From assembly GCA_017430675.1 (NCBI GenBank), contig JAFRMM010000109.1, positions 1 through 45,709 on the forward strand: a stretch of DNA of 45,709 nt, in the 5' to 3' direction. The position numbers and the translations under genes are program-made. Positions within the stretch are counted from its first letter, which is position 1; every line of letters starts with the position of its first letter. The stretch is from Prevotella sp. (lineage in GTDB: Bacteria > Bacteroidota > Bacteroidia > Bacteroidales > Bacteroidaceae). Positions 16,207 through 25,230 of the stretch are shown piece after piece. The notes below the pieces were generated by a model. The model was not told the origin of the DNA. It did not search any database and saw only the letters and a program-made list of their open reading frames with translations.

Positions 16207-18195
16207 ATGAAAAAGATATATTCACTCTTCTCTGCCCTTGTATTGACTACAACAGTCTGGGCACAAACACTTAATGTCAATGTAGGGAATGTTACATATC
16301 AGTTTCCTGCAGCGCAAACTGGTGATATGGTCTATGAAGACGGCACAACGCTCACGATCATGGGTAAGTCTTTCACTATCAGTGACATCACGTCGATAAC
16401 AGTTGACAATACTACGGTGACTGACAACACTGTCAGCATCGCCTATAGCGGAACGTCAGTTGCTGTCAGTATTGCAGGCAACGTGGCCCAGTATCTGACC
16501 CCGACAGTCAGTGGAGCGCACGTCTCGATAGCACAGAGCGACGATCTGGCTGATGAGATCACCTATGTGCTCAGCGGAACCTCCACAGACGGTGAGTTCT
16601 ATATGTCGGGATCATATAAGGCCACGGTGGAACTCAACGGATTGACACTTACGAACACGACACCTGTGTATAGCGGTGCTGCTGTGCATATCCAGAATGG
16701 CAAGCGGATTAATGTGAAGGTCGTCACAGGCACTGTCAATACGCTTGTCGATGCTGCAAGCGGCTCACAGAAGGGTTGCCTTTATGTGAAAGGCCATGCC
16801 GAGTTTAAGCAGAAGGGTACGCTTAATGTGACAGGTAACGTGAAGCACGGTATCAAGACTGGCGAGTATATGACAGTCAAGAATGCAACGATCAACGTCC
16901 TCTCAGCAGTCGGCGACGGCATCAGCAGCAACGAGTATTTCCTCATGGAAAGCGGCACTGTCTGTATCAGTGATACAGGCGATGATGGCATCCAGTGTGA
17001 TATAGATGGAGACAGTTCGACGGGTGAGACTACCGACCATGAAGACGAGGACTCAGGTAACATCTACCTCCAAGGCGGTACTATCACTATCGACTGCGCT
17101 GCCACTGCGGCCAAAGGCATCAAAAGCGAGGGCGATATGCTGATTACCGATGGCACCATCAGTGTGACAACTACTGGTGATGGTGAATGGGACAGTGACG
17201 ACAGCGAGACCAAGGCTGCATGCGGGCTGGCTGCTGATGGTAATATGACTGTCAGCGGTGGTACGCTCACGCTGGTTGCCAAGGGCTCAGGTGGCAAGGG
17301 CATGAAGTGTGACGGTGTGCTGACTGTCAGCGATGGAACCATCGATGTAAAGACCAGTGGTGGACTCTATTATAATAATGGTACGACAGAGAATACCAAC
17401 TATACGGGCGATACCGATAGGATAAGCAGCGACTATTACTCCTCACCCAAGGGCATCAAGGCTGGTGTGAAGAGCCAGAGCGGCAACAGTTATGCTTACA
17501 GTGGCGGTCTGGTCATTCATGGTGGAACCGTTAATGTCACTACCAGCGGTACCAATGCCGAGGGTATTGAGAGCAAGAACTATCTCAACATCACGGGAGG
17601 CTATACAACGGTGAATGCCTACGACGACGCCATCAACTCTGCACAAGACCTTACGATTACCGGTGGGTTCGTCTATGCCCGTGCCACAGATAACGATGGC
17701 ATCGATGCTAACGGTAACTGCTACATCGAGGGTGGTCTGATCTATGCCATTGGCTGCAAGTCTCCCGAAGTGGCTATAGATGCCAACTCCGAGGAGCAGA
17801 AAAAACTATATGTCACCGGAGGTACGCTCGTTGCCATTGGCGGACTGGAATCCGGCAGCAGCCTTACGCAGTCGTGTTATTCTGCCTCTTCTTGGAGTAC
17901 GGGCACTTGGTATGCCTTAACATACGGCGACGAGACCTTCGCCTTCCAGACTCCTTCGAGCGGAGGTAATACGCTTGTGGTCTCTGCTGCCTCCACACCA
18001 ACCCTGAAATCAGGCGTCACTGTCAGCGATGGTACATCCATCTTCGGTGGAGTCGGCTATACGGATGCTACTGTCTCTGGCGGATCCTCAGTTTCGCTCT
18101 CCTCATATACAGGTGGAAATAGCGACGGTCAAGGAGGCGGTGGCAACACCCCTGGCGGCGGAGGGCAGCCAGGGGGTGGCCCTGGGGGCAGATGA
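16207..18195 (+). CDS. Cthe_2159-like carbohydrate-binding domain protein
   Basis: 662 aa exported protein with signal peptide MKKIYSLFSALVLTTTVWAQ. From about residue 115 onward it is built of many short strands of the form GG-T-x-x-x-x (GGTITIDC, GGTLTLVAK, GGTVNVTTSG, GGYTTVNA, GGFVYARA, GGLIYAIG, GGTLVAIG) with D-G-I/KGIK turns. This matches the Cthe_2159 right-handed beta-helix family, which binds cellulose-like or acidic sugars with calcium. It ends in a Gly/Pro-rich tail (last 25 residues). It starts 19 bases after the previous gene without a promoter of its own, so the pair is probably cotranscribed. The similar N-terminal strand region suggests both act at the cell surface. Confidence 0.8.
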   Translation: MKKIYSLFSALVLTTTVWAQTLNVNVGNVTYQFPAAQTGDMVYEDGTTLTIMGKSFTISDITSITVDNTTVTDNTVSIAYSGTSVAVSIAGNVAQYLTPTVSGAHVSIAQSDDLADEITYVLSGTSTDGEFYMSGSYKATVELNGLTLTNTTPVYSGAAVHIQNGKRINVKVVTGTVNTLVDAASGSQKGCLYVKGHAEFKQKGTLNVTGNVKHGIKTGEYMTVKNATINVLSAVGDGISSNEYFLMESGTVCISDTGDDGIQCDIDGDSSTGETTDHEDEDSGNIYLQGGTITIDCAATAAKGIKSEGDMLITDGTISVTTTGDGEWDSDDSETKAACGLAADGNMTVSGGTLTLVAKGSGGKGMKCDGVLTVSDGTIDVKTSGGLYYNNGTTENTNYTGDTDRISSDYYSSPKGIKAGVKSQSGNSYAYSGGLVIHGGTVNVTTSGTNAEGIESKNYLNITGGYTTVNAYDDAINSAQDLTITGGFVYARATDNDGIDANGNCYIEGGLIYAIGCKSPEVAIDANSEEQKKLYVTGGTLVAIGGLESGSSLTQSCYSASSWSTGTWYALTYGDETFAFQTPSSGGNTLVVSAASTPTLKSGVTVSDGTSIFGGVGYTDATVSGGSSVSLSSYTGGNSDGQGGGGNTPGGGGQPGGGPGGR

Positions 18196-18203
18196 TAGAA
18201 GAG

Positions 18204-18217
18204 GGCACATAAGTGCC
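18204..18217. terminator. small hairpin between convergent genes
   Basis: GGCAC-ATAA-GTGCC lies in the 28-base gap between the convergent beta-helix gene and bgl gene. The stem is only 5 bp with no long U-tract, so this is a weak terminator candidate. Confidence 0.3.
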
Positions 18218-18223
18218 ATGTGT

Positions 18224-20614
18224 TTATTGCTTCAGCAGGTTGAGAGTATGCTGGGGAGCGAGGGCATTGGCGGTCTTCTCAGCATATTCGGCAATCTTCA
18301 GTTGGGCGGTGGCGGCGATGTTACGGCTGCTGTTGCCGATGCGGAAGGTATAGGTGCCTGCCTCCGTGAGCCACTGGCTGTTAGCCTCGTCGAAGGAGGC
18401 CAGTAGGCGCACGGGGATGGTCATCGTGAGCGTCTGGCTCTCGCCGGGCAAGAGTTCGCGCGTCTTGGCGAAGGCCTTCAGTTCCTGGGCGGGCTTCTCC
18501 AGACGGCCCTTGGGCGCCTCGACATATACCTGTGCCACTTCCTTGCCCTTGACGCTACCCGTGTTCTTCACGGTGATGCTCACCTCGACGGCATCCTTCC
18601 CCTTGGCCTTCACCACGGGTTTCGACATCTCGAACGTGGTGTAACTGAGGCCGAAGCCGAAGGGATAGGCAACGTTCTTCCCGAAGGTGTCGAAGAAACG
18701 GTAGCCCACGTAGATATCCTCCTCGTGGTTGGTATAGTCGTGGCCGGGGATGGGCATCTTGTTGCCCATCATCACCTCGAAACTATAGGTGTCGATATTA
18801 CCGGGGAAGTTCTTCGTGGAAGCGTGGTCGGTGGCGGCGATGGGCCATGTCATCGTGAGTTTGCCCGAGGGGTTCACCTGACCCGTGAGCAGGTCGGCAA
18901 TGGAGTTGCCGCCCTCCATGCCTGGCTGCCAGGCGCAGAGGATAGCGTCGGGATAACTGCTCCAGGAGACTGTCTCGATGACGCTGCCGGAGTTGATGAT
19001 GACGATGACGGGCTTGCCGGCCTGATGGAAGGCGTTGCAGACGTCGATGATCAGGTTGCGCTCCTCGGGGATGAGGTTGAACTCCGTGTCGATGTCGCGG
19101 TCGATACCCTCACCAGCCTGACGGCCGATGGTGATGATGGCAGCGTCGGCGCCCTGTACCTCCTTAGCGATGGCGATGGGCGAGAGGGCGATCTCGGGAT
19201 ATTTCTGCTGCCCCATCGCCTCGGTCTGGAACCACTTGGCGGGATGGCGCTCGGCCTGGAATTTTACACGCGCATAGTCAATGTACTTCCGGTAGATATC
19301 GGTGAGTGTGGCCGACGACTGGATGCCGGCGTTCTTCAGACCTTCGAGCATATCGACGACATAAGGGGGATGGACGCAGCCGGAACCCGTACCGCCAGAG
19401 AGGAAGTCGTAGGAGTTCTCGCCGAAGAGGGCGACCGTTCTGATCTGGGGTGAGGGACGAAGGTTTGGCAGGTGCGCGTTGAGTGCCTTGGGGTGGAAGT
19501 TCCAGGGCAGCGTACCGTTGTTCTTCAGCAGGACGATACCCTCGGCAGCGCTCTGACGGGTGATGGCGGCGTGGGCCTTGAAGTCGGGGGCGTTGCTGGC
19601 GGGATACTGGTGGAAACTCGGGGTCTTGACGATGTACTCGAGCATGCGGCGCACGTTACGATCGACATCGGCGATGTCGAGACGGCCTTCCTTTACGCCA
19701 GCGATGATCTCCTCGACCTGCTTGGGCTGGCCGGGCTCCATGAGGTCGTTGCCGGCATGTACCTCACTGATGGTCTCCAGCCCCTGACGGATGCCGATCC
19801 AGTCGGTCATCACGATACCTTTATAGCCCCAGTCGTCGCGCAGGATCTTGGTGAGCAGGTCATGGTTGCCCATCGAGTACTGGCCGTTGATCTGGTTATA
19901 CGATGCCATGATGGTCCAGGGGTCGCTCTCGCGGACGGCAATCTCGAAGCCGCGGAGGTAGAGTTCACGGGCGGCACGCTGCGAGACACGCTCATCGACG
20001 CTGGTACGGTCGGTCTCCTGTGAGTTCACGGCGAAGTGCTTGGCCGACACACCGGCGCCCTGGCTCTGTACGCCCTGGATATAGGCGGCGGCGATCTTTC
20101 CCGTCAGCAGCGGATCCTCCGAGTAGTATTCGAAGTTACGGCCGCAGAGAGGGTTGCGGTGCAGGTTCATGCCCGGACCGAGGATGACGTCGCAGCGGTA
20201 TTCCTTGGTCTCGTTGCCGATGGCTTCACCCACCTTGCTGACAAGATCGGTGTTCCATGTGGAGGCGAGGCACGAGCCGATGGGGAAAGCCGTGGCATAG
20301 TAGGTCTTATCTGTGCCCTTACGGGTGGGGTTGATACGAACACCGGCAGGACCGTCGGTGAGTACGGTGGCGGGGATGCCCAGACGTGGGATGGCGGGGG
20401 AGGTGCCTGCGGCACCAGCCACGAGGTCGGCCTCACCGCCTACGACGGCGCCTGTACCGAAGAAGTTGTTAGCACCGCCAACGAGTAGTTTGGCTTTCTC
20501 CTCAAGGGTCATCGCCTTGAGCACCTCGTCGATATTCGAGGCTGTCAGTTGTGGCTGAGCGTTCATTGTCATTGTAACTGTTGCTGTTAGAAGAGTAATT
20601 AGTAATCTTTTCAT
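18224..20614 (-). CDS. glycoside hydrolase family 3 beta-glucosidase
   Basis: 796 aa exported enzyme that removes terminal beta-linked glucose or xylose from oligosaccharides. The signal peptide ends in MNAQ. The order is a GH3 N-terminal barrel (LTDGPAGVR, KHFAVNSQETDR, then YKGIVMTDW with nucleophile Asp271), a GH3 C-terminal sandwich (AIITIGRQAGEGIDRD, whose Glu is the probable acid/base, and QPGMEGGNSIADLL) and a fibronectin III-like domain (VEVSITVKNTGSVKGKEVAQVYV). The length is normal for secreted GH3 enzymes of Bacteroidota. It is the last gene of the leftward set GT117, polysaccharide deacetylase, GH3. The 93-base gap before it holds the CCTAGG array. The substrate is not predictable from sequence alone. 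Confidence 0.95.
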   Translation of the reverse strand: MKRLLITLLTATVTMTMNAQPQLTASNIDEVLKAMTLEEKAKLLVGGANNFFGTGAVVGGEADLVAGAAGTSPAIPRLGIPATVLTDGPAGVRINPTRKGTDKTYYATAFPIGSCLASTWNTDLVSKVGEAIGNETKEYRCDVILGPGMNLHRNPLCGRNFEYYSEDPLLTGKIAAAYIQGVQSQGAGVSAKHFAVNSQETDRTSVDERVSQRAARELYLRGFEIAVRESDPWTIMASYNQINGQYSMGNHDLLTKILRDDWGYKGIVMTDWIGIRQGLETISEVHAGNDLMEPGQPKQVEEIIAGVKEGRLDIADVDRNVRRMLEYIVKTPSFHQYPASNAPDFKAHAAITRQSAAEGIVLLKNNGTLPWNFHPKALNAHLPNLRPSPQIRTVALFGENSYDFLSGGTGSGCVHPPYVVDMLEGLKNAGIQSSATLTDIYRKYIDYARVKFQAERHPAKWFQTEAMGQQKYPEIALSPIAIAKEVQGADAAIITIGRQAGEGIDRDIDTEFNLIPEERNLIIDVCNAFHQAGKPVIVIINSGSVIETVSWSSYPDAILCAWQPGMEGGNSIADLLTGQVNPSGKLTMTWPIAATDHASTKNFPGNIDTYSFEVMMGNKMPIPGHDYTNHEEDIYVGYRFFDTFGKNVAYPFGFGLSYTTFEMSKPVVKAKGKDAVEVSITVKNTGSVKGKEVAQVYVEAPKGRLEKPAQELKAFAKTRELLPGESQTLTMTIPVRLLASFDEANSQWLTEAGTYTFRIGNSSRNIAATAQLKIAEYAEKTANALAPQHTLNLLKQ

Positions 20615-20643
20615 TGTTATTGGTGTTTTAGGGGTTATTGATA

Positions 20644-20713
20644 TTTCCTAGGATTTCCTAGGTTTTCCTAGGATATCCTAGGCTTTCCTAGGCTTTCCTA
20701 GGGAGTCCTAGGG
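20644..20713. repeat. seven CCTAGG palindromes at exact 10-bp spacing
   Basis: CCTAGG occurs at 20647, 20657, 20667, 20677, 20687, 20697 and 20707, always 10 bp apart; the unit is TTTCCTAGGN with small changes in the first three and last bases. The array fills most of the gap between the deacetylase gene and bgl. The last copy supplies the TAG stop codon of the deacetylase. All copies face the same side of the DNA helix. Confidence 0.9.
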
Positions 20714-21319
20714 GAATGTCTTGAAGGCGTAGCCCTGCTCTTTGAGCCATTGGAGCGAGGCGGGGAGGGCGGTGCGCAGTTTGTCGATGGATTTCAGCGA
20801 GTCGTGGAAGGTGATGATGGAACCATTGCGCGCGTACCTCTTAATATTATTGACGACATCCTCTGCCGTCAGCCATTTGGAGTAGTCGCGGGTGACGAGG
20901 TCCCACATCACGATCTTGTACTTACGGCTGAGCCAGGCGTACTGTCCCATGCGCATCCACCCGTGTGGCGGACGCACATAGTGGCTCTTGATATAGGCAT
21001 TGGCCTTCTCCACATTGTAACTGTACTCCTTGATGGTGTGGGATAGTCCCTGAATGTGGTTGTGCGTGTGGTTGCCCACCTGATGGCCCTCGGCGATGAT
21101 GCGCTCGTAGAGTTCGGGGTGCTTCCGCACGTTGTCGCCCACCATGAAGAAGGTGGCCTTGGCATCAAACTGCTTCAGGGTGTCGAGGATGAAGGGGGTG
21201 GCGTCGGGGATGGGACCGTCGTCGAAGGTCAGATAGACAGACCTGTCGTGACGGTCCATTCTCCAGTAGGCTTTCGGATAGAGCCAGCGGAGGTAGATGG
21301 CGGGTTGCTCTATGAACAT
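20708..21319 (-). CDS. polysaccharide deacetylase (NodB/CE4) family protein
   Basis: 203 aa. CE4 metal-dependent deacetylase of N- or O-acetylated sugars. Motif 1 TFDDGP (31-36), with the catalytic base and metal Asp; motif 2 HTHNH (His84, His88, metal ligands); motif 3 RPPHG (116-120); motif 4 around MWDLVTRDY; motif 5 ITFHDS with the catalytic His. All are intact, so it should be active. No cleavable signal peptide is evident, only an N-terminal aromatic-rich stretch. It begins 15 bases after the GT117 gene and so is cotranscribed with it. Its stop codon TAG lies inside the last CCTAGG of the adjoining array. Target (peptidoglycan, capsule or glycan) is unknown. Confidence 0.93.
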   Translation of the reverse strand: MFIEQPAIYLRWLYPKAYWRMDRHDRSVYLTFDDGPIPDATPFILDTLKQFDAKATFFMVGDNVRKHPELYERIIAEGHQVGNHTHNHIQGLSHTIKEYSYNVEKANAYIKSHYVRPPHGWMRMGQYAWLSRKYKIVMWDLVTRDYSKWLTAEDVVNNIKRYARNGSIITFHDSLKSIDKLRTALPASLQWLKEQGYAFKTFP

Positions 21320-21334
21320 CTACTTATCATTCTT

Positions 21335-24300
21335 TTATTCCCAACTTCCTCCTTTCGACTGGTAGAGGCGCATGTAACCCTCGAGTTGCTGCTCCTTCTT
21401 GTCGCCCTGCTCCTCGGAGATGAGGTCCTGCACTTCGAGCATCTGCTGCAAGATGTAGATATGGACCATGCAGTCGCGCTGGGATCCGCTGAAGCGCATG
21501 TCGTCAAGAGAACAGTACCACTGGATGTACTGGCAGGACTTCTGCCAGAGTTCGTCGAGCAACTGCTGGGCCTTCTGGTTCTGGCCTGTCAGGACGTAGG
21601 CACGCACGAGGTCGAGTGATCCGCTCTGGTAGTCGTGGCGCACGTTATAGCCAGGGATCTCCTTCTCGGCCTTGTCGAGTACCTGCTTGGCCCTGACGGT
21701 GTCGCCCTCCTGCACGAGATTCAGGGCGAGTTGGGAGAGCAGACGGCGGTGGGTATAGCACATGCGCATGACGGTCTCGTCGAGATAGATGCCCTGCTGG
21801 TCGATGCCGCCGAACTTGAACTTGTGCATCACATTGTCGAACACCTTCTCCGTGTCGAAGCGCTTCACGCCCTCCATGGGCACCAGGTTACCGCGACTGT
21901 CGGTGTAGTAGGTGCGGAAGGGGGTGATGCGGTTGGCCAGACCCTCCTGGACGAAGTGCTCGCCGAGGTTCATGTAGTTCTCCTGGCCCACGGTCATGGC
22001 TACGTAGATGGGGCGCGTCCAGTTGCACTGGGCGATCATCTCCAAGATCATCAGGTCACCCTTGTAGAGCGCGCTCTTGCCCTTCAGGGAGATCACCATG
22101 CGGTCGGGGATGCTGTCGGCTGCCATCATCATACCGCTCTTGCGGACGGCCTCCTTGTCGATGGTGACATAGACGGTGTCTGTGGGGATGACGTGGAAGT
22201 CCTTATTGGTAGCGCGCACCCAGTTCTTCAGGATGTTCTTCAACTCGAAGGGATCGTCGCCGAACTGCTCGCGGGCTGCCTCGGGCTGTTCCTCGTAGAG
22301 TTGGATGACCTGCTCCTTGAGCGACGGGTCGATCTGTACGTACTCATTGGTGCCGGCACAGTATTCCAGTCGGCTCCAGGTGATAGGTACGCTGGGCGAG
22401 TCGTAGGCAGGACGGCGCATCTGGTCGATATACCAGTCGGTCTGCAGATAGGAGAGGTTGCAGACGCGGGCATCGGTACGCACACTCTCCGTATCCTGGT
22501 TATACCAGAGGGGGAAGGTGTCGTTGTCGCCATTGGTATAGATGATGGGGTTGCCCTCTTCCTGCAAGGTCATCAGGTAGTTCTGGCCGAAGTCGCGGCA
22601 GCAGTAGCGGCCAGAGCGGTCGTGGTCGTCCCAGGTCTGGGAGGCCATCTGGATAGGAATTCCTAGAGATACTAGGGATACTAGTCCAGTTAGGACGAGG
22701 GATTCTTTCTTGAGTTTGCGGTTGAGCCAGTCGATGATGGCGGCCACGCCCATGCCGCACCAGATGGCAAAGGCATAGAAGGAGCCAGCGTAGGCATAGT
22801 CGCGCTCACGGGGCTGCATCGGTGTCTGGTTCAGATAGACAACAATGGCGAGACCCGTCATGAAGAAGAGGAAGAACACCACCCAGAACTGGCGGATGCC
22901 GATAGGATCGTCGATGGTCTTCTCACCCACTTGGCGCTTACGCGTGAACCAGGCTTGCCAGAAGAGACCGAGCAGACCGAGGATCAGCGGCAGACAGTAG
23001 AACACGTTGTGCCCCTTGTTCTCCTTCAGTTCATCGGGCAGCAGACTCTGGTCGCCGAGGCGGGCATTGTCGATGAAGGGGATGCCCGAGAGCCAGTTGC
23101 CATGCTCCAGTTCACCATTGCCCTGGATGTCGTTCTGACGACCGGCGAAGTTCCACATGAAGTAACGCCAGTACATGAAGTTGCACTGGTAGGAGAGGAA
23201 GAAACGGATGTTCTCAAACTGTGAGGGTACCTTGACCATCATAGGTTCGCCGCAGCGGTCGTAGGGTACCTCCGTACCATCGACACCACCCATCCACGAC
23301 TCGTAGGCAGCGGCATGACCACTGTCGTACATACGTGGGAAGAGCATGTTCTGGGCATATTTGTATTCATCCTTCGTGCGGACGATGAAGTAGGAGTCCT
23401 TTTCGTCGGCCGAAGCCTTCTCCTTGCGTTGCCAGACGGGCTTGCCCTTCGACATCACGGGACGGCAGTAGTGACCGTCGCTCTCCAAGGCGACCTGTGA
23501 GGTATAGGCCTGACCGTAGAGCAGGGGACGGTAGCCGTACTGGTCGCGCCCCAGGTAGTCGCCGAGGGTGAAGATATCCTCCGGCGAGTTCTGGTCCATC
23601 GGCGGGTTGGCAGATGAACGGATCACGATAAGGGCATAACTGGAGTAGCCGATCATCAGCATGAGCATGCAGAGCAGCATCGTGTTCTTGATGCGGGCGG
23701 AGATCAGCGGCTGCTTGTTACGAGTGTAGTTCACAACAAACCAGAGCACTGCCAGGACAATGATGCCAATGATGAATGCCGACCAGCCGTAGCCATAGAA
23801 CGGAATACCGAGCATGCCTACGGAGAGCAGGAAGGCGATGTTCTGGATCTTCTGGCCATGCTTCTGAGTCTGGGTCTCATAGACGGCCCAGATGACACAG
23901 GCCACGAGCAGGATGATATAGATGATCTCGCCCGTATTGAACGGCATGCCGAGCGTATTGACAAAGAACAGTTCGAACCATCCGCCGACGGTGATGATGC
24001 CAGGCACCACACCATAGAGCACGGCAGCCAGGATCACGATGGAGATGCCCAGGGCAATCAGTGACCCTTTCAGGTTGGCATCGGGGAAGCGGCGGTAGTA
24101 CCATACCAGTACGATGGCGGGCACGCAGAGCAGGTTCAGCAGGTGGACGCCGATGGAGAGTCCCGTCATATACATGATCAGCACCAGCCAACGGTCACTG
24201 TGGGGCTCATCGGCCACATCCTCCCATTTCAGGATCAGCCAGAACACCACGGCCGTGAATGCCGAGGAATAGGCATAGACCTCACCCTCGACAGCGGAGA

Positions 24301-24715
24301 ACCAGAACGTGTCGCTGAAGGTGTAGATGAGGGCTCCAACAAGACCCGATGCCTCAATGGCAATGGTCTTCGGCAGGGTCAGTTCGCTCCAGTCGCTGAT
24401 GAGCAGACGGCGCGTGAGGTGCGTGATGCTCCAGAACAGGAAGAGGATACACGTGGCCGACAGCAAGGCACTCATCATGTTCACCATCCGTGCCACCTGT
24501 GTGGGGTCGCTGGTGAACTGTGAGAAAAGGTTGGCTGTCAGCATGAAGAACGGTGCCCCCGGCGGGTGGCCGATTTCCAGTTTATAACCTGTGGTAATGA
24601 ACTCCGGACAGTCCCAGAACGAGGCTGTCGGCTCAATCGTAGAACAATAGACGAAGGCTGCTATCAGAAACGACAACCAGCCTAAGACATTATCTACCAG
24701 TCTGAATTGTTTCAT
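21335..24715 (-). CDS. GT117/DUF2723 protein O-mannosyltransferase-like membrane protein
   Basis: 1126 aa. DUF2723 family proteins (GT117, relatives of eukaryotic TMEM260) are multi-pass glycosyltransferases; in Bacteroidota they are linked to protein O-glycosylation, with sugar added on the periplasmic side from a lipid donor (family knowledge). The N-terminal half has about a dozen membrane helices. The signature STIEPTASFWDCPEFI, with acidic residues as expected for the active site, is followed by KLEIGHPPGAPFF. The C-terminal part (about 690-1126) is soluble, with TPR-like helices near the end. A TACCTTTG promoter lies 43 bases upstream. It leads the deacetylase/GH3 set. Codons 672-682 or so carry a 9-bp CTAG repeat encoding LVSLVSLG. 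Confidence 0.9.
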   Translation of the reverse strand: MKQFRLVDNVLGWLSFLIAAFVYCSTIEPTASFWDCPEFITTGYKLEIGHPPGAPFFMLTANLFSQFTSDPTQVARMVNMMSALLSATCILFLFWSITHLTRRLLISDWSELTLPKTIAIEASGLVGALIYTFSDTFWFSAVEGEVYAYSSAFTAVVFWLILKWEDVADEPHSDRWLVLIMYMTGLSIGVHLLNLLCVPAIVLVWYYRRFPDANLKGSLIALGISIVILAAVLYGVVPGIITVGGWFELFFVNTLGMPFNTGEIIYIILLVACVIWAVYETQTQKHGQKIQNIAFLLSVGMLGIPFYGYGWSAFIIGIIVLAVLWFVVNYTRNKQPLISARIKNTMLLCMLMLMIGYSSYALIVIRSSANPPMDQNSPEDIFTLGDYLGRDQYGYRPLLYGQAYTSQVALESDGHYCRPVMSKGKPVWQRKEKASADEKDSYFIVRTKDEYKYAQNMLFPRMYDSGHAAAYESWMGGVDGTEVPYDRCGEPMMVKVPSQFENIRFFLSYQCNFMYWRYFMWNFAGRQNDIQGNGELEHGNWLSGIPFIDNARLGDQSLLPDELKENKGHNVFYCLPLILGLLGLFWQAWFTRKRQVGEKTIDDPIGIRQFWVVFFLFFMTGLAIVVYLNQTPMQPRERDYAYAGSFYAFAIWCGMGVAAIIDWLNRKLKKESLVLTGLVSLVSLGIPIQMASQTWDDHDRSGRYCCRDFGQNYLMTLQEEGNPIIYTNGDNDTFPLWYNQDTESVRTDARVCNLSYLQTDWYIDQMRRPAYDSPSVPITWSRLEYCAGTNEYVQIDPSLKEQVIQLYEEQPEAAREQFGDDPFELKNILKNWVRATNKDFHVIPTDTVYVTIDKEAVRKSGMMMAADSIPDRMVISLKGKSALYKGDLMILEMIAQCNWTRPIYVAMTVGQENYMNLGEHFVQEGLANRITPFRTYYTDSRGNLVPMEGVKRFDTEKVFDNVMHKFKFGGIDQQGIYLDETVMRMCYTHRRLLSQLALNLVQEGDTVRAKQVLDKAEKEIPGYNVRHDYQSGSLDLVRAYVLTGQNQKAQQLLDELWQKSCQYIQWYCSLDDMRFSGSQRDCMVHIYILQQMLEVQDLISEEQGDKKEQQLEGYMRLYQSKGGSWE
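22663..22684. repeat. three CTAG words at 9-bp spacing inside the GT117 gene
   Basis: CTAG at 22663, 22672 and 22681, each 9 bp apart and in frame. On the coding strand CTA starts each three-codon unit, giving Leu-Val-Ser, Leu-Val-Ser, Leu-Gly in a membrane helix. Confidence 0.75.
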
Positions 24716-24757
24716 TGGATGTTATCTCGTTTTTTTGTTATAATCGTAATATGGTTG

Positions 24758-24765
24758 CAAAGGTA
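24758..24765 (-). promoter_or_regulatory. Bacteroidota -7 element TACCTTTG (minus)
   Basis: Reads TACCTTTG on the minus strand, 43 bases before the GT117 ATG. It separates the GT117-deacetylase-GH3 set from the purD operon. No good -33 box is visible. Confidence 0.6.
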
Positions 24766-24777
24766 CGAAAAATATGG

Positions 24778-25230
24778 CTATATAAAGAGCCCGACTCCGT
24801 AAATTAAGATAATATAACGGAAGATCTTGCCCAAAGTGATGGCGATGAACGTGATGACGATGTTGGAGCGCATCAGTCCCAGGGCGATGGTGATGGCACT
24901 GCCCAACACGGGCAGGAAGGCGAAGAATCCCATCCAGGCACCGTGTCCCGCCATGAAACGGTGGGCCTTGTCAAGATCCTCTTTCTTCACATGCAGGTAT
25001 TTCTCGATCCACTCCATCTTTCCCATACGGCCTAAACAATAGTTGAGCACGCTTCCCAGTACATTACCGACGGTACCGTAGATCATCAGTATCCATGGGT
25101 CAAGGCCCGTCGCCATCAGTCCTACTATGACTGCCTCGCTGGAGAAGGGGAAGAAACTGCCAGCCAGAAAGGCCGCCAGTAGCATACCCCAGTAGCCATA
25201 CTGGGTCAGGAATGAGATAATGAAATCCAT
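24778..25230 (-). CDS. YqaA/DedA family membrane protein
   Basis: 150 aa. Small SNARE-associated/DedA-like membrane protein of the YqaA branch; DedA relatives move or flip lipids such as undecaprenyl phosphate (family knowledge, not shown for this branch). Helices at about 8-28, 38-62, 98-118 and 126-148. The family-like segment GSFFPFSSEAVIVG near residues 24-37 and GHGAWMGFFAFLPVLGS near 94-110 support the call. It overlaps the end of the upstream membrane-protein gene by 25 bases and is the last gene of the rlmL-purD operon. Confidence 0.85.
   Translation of the reverse strand: MDFIISFLTQYGYWGMLLAAFLAGSFFPFSSEAVIVGLMATGLDPWILMIYGTVGNVLGSVLNYCLGRMGKMEWIEKYLHVKKEDLDKAHRFMAGHGAWMGFFAFLPVLGSAITIALGLMRSNIVITFIAITLGKIFRYIILIYGVGLFI

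Noticed and set aside
18725..20488. Several long plus-strand frames opposite the GH3 gene.
   Set aside because: Antisense to a full-length GH3 with all catalytic motifs; no family content.
20644..20713. CCTAGG array as a CRISPR or terminator.
   Set aside because: Units of 10 bp without spacers rule out CRISPR, and there is no U-tract or single stable stem for termination.
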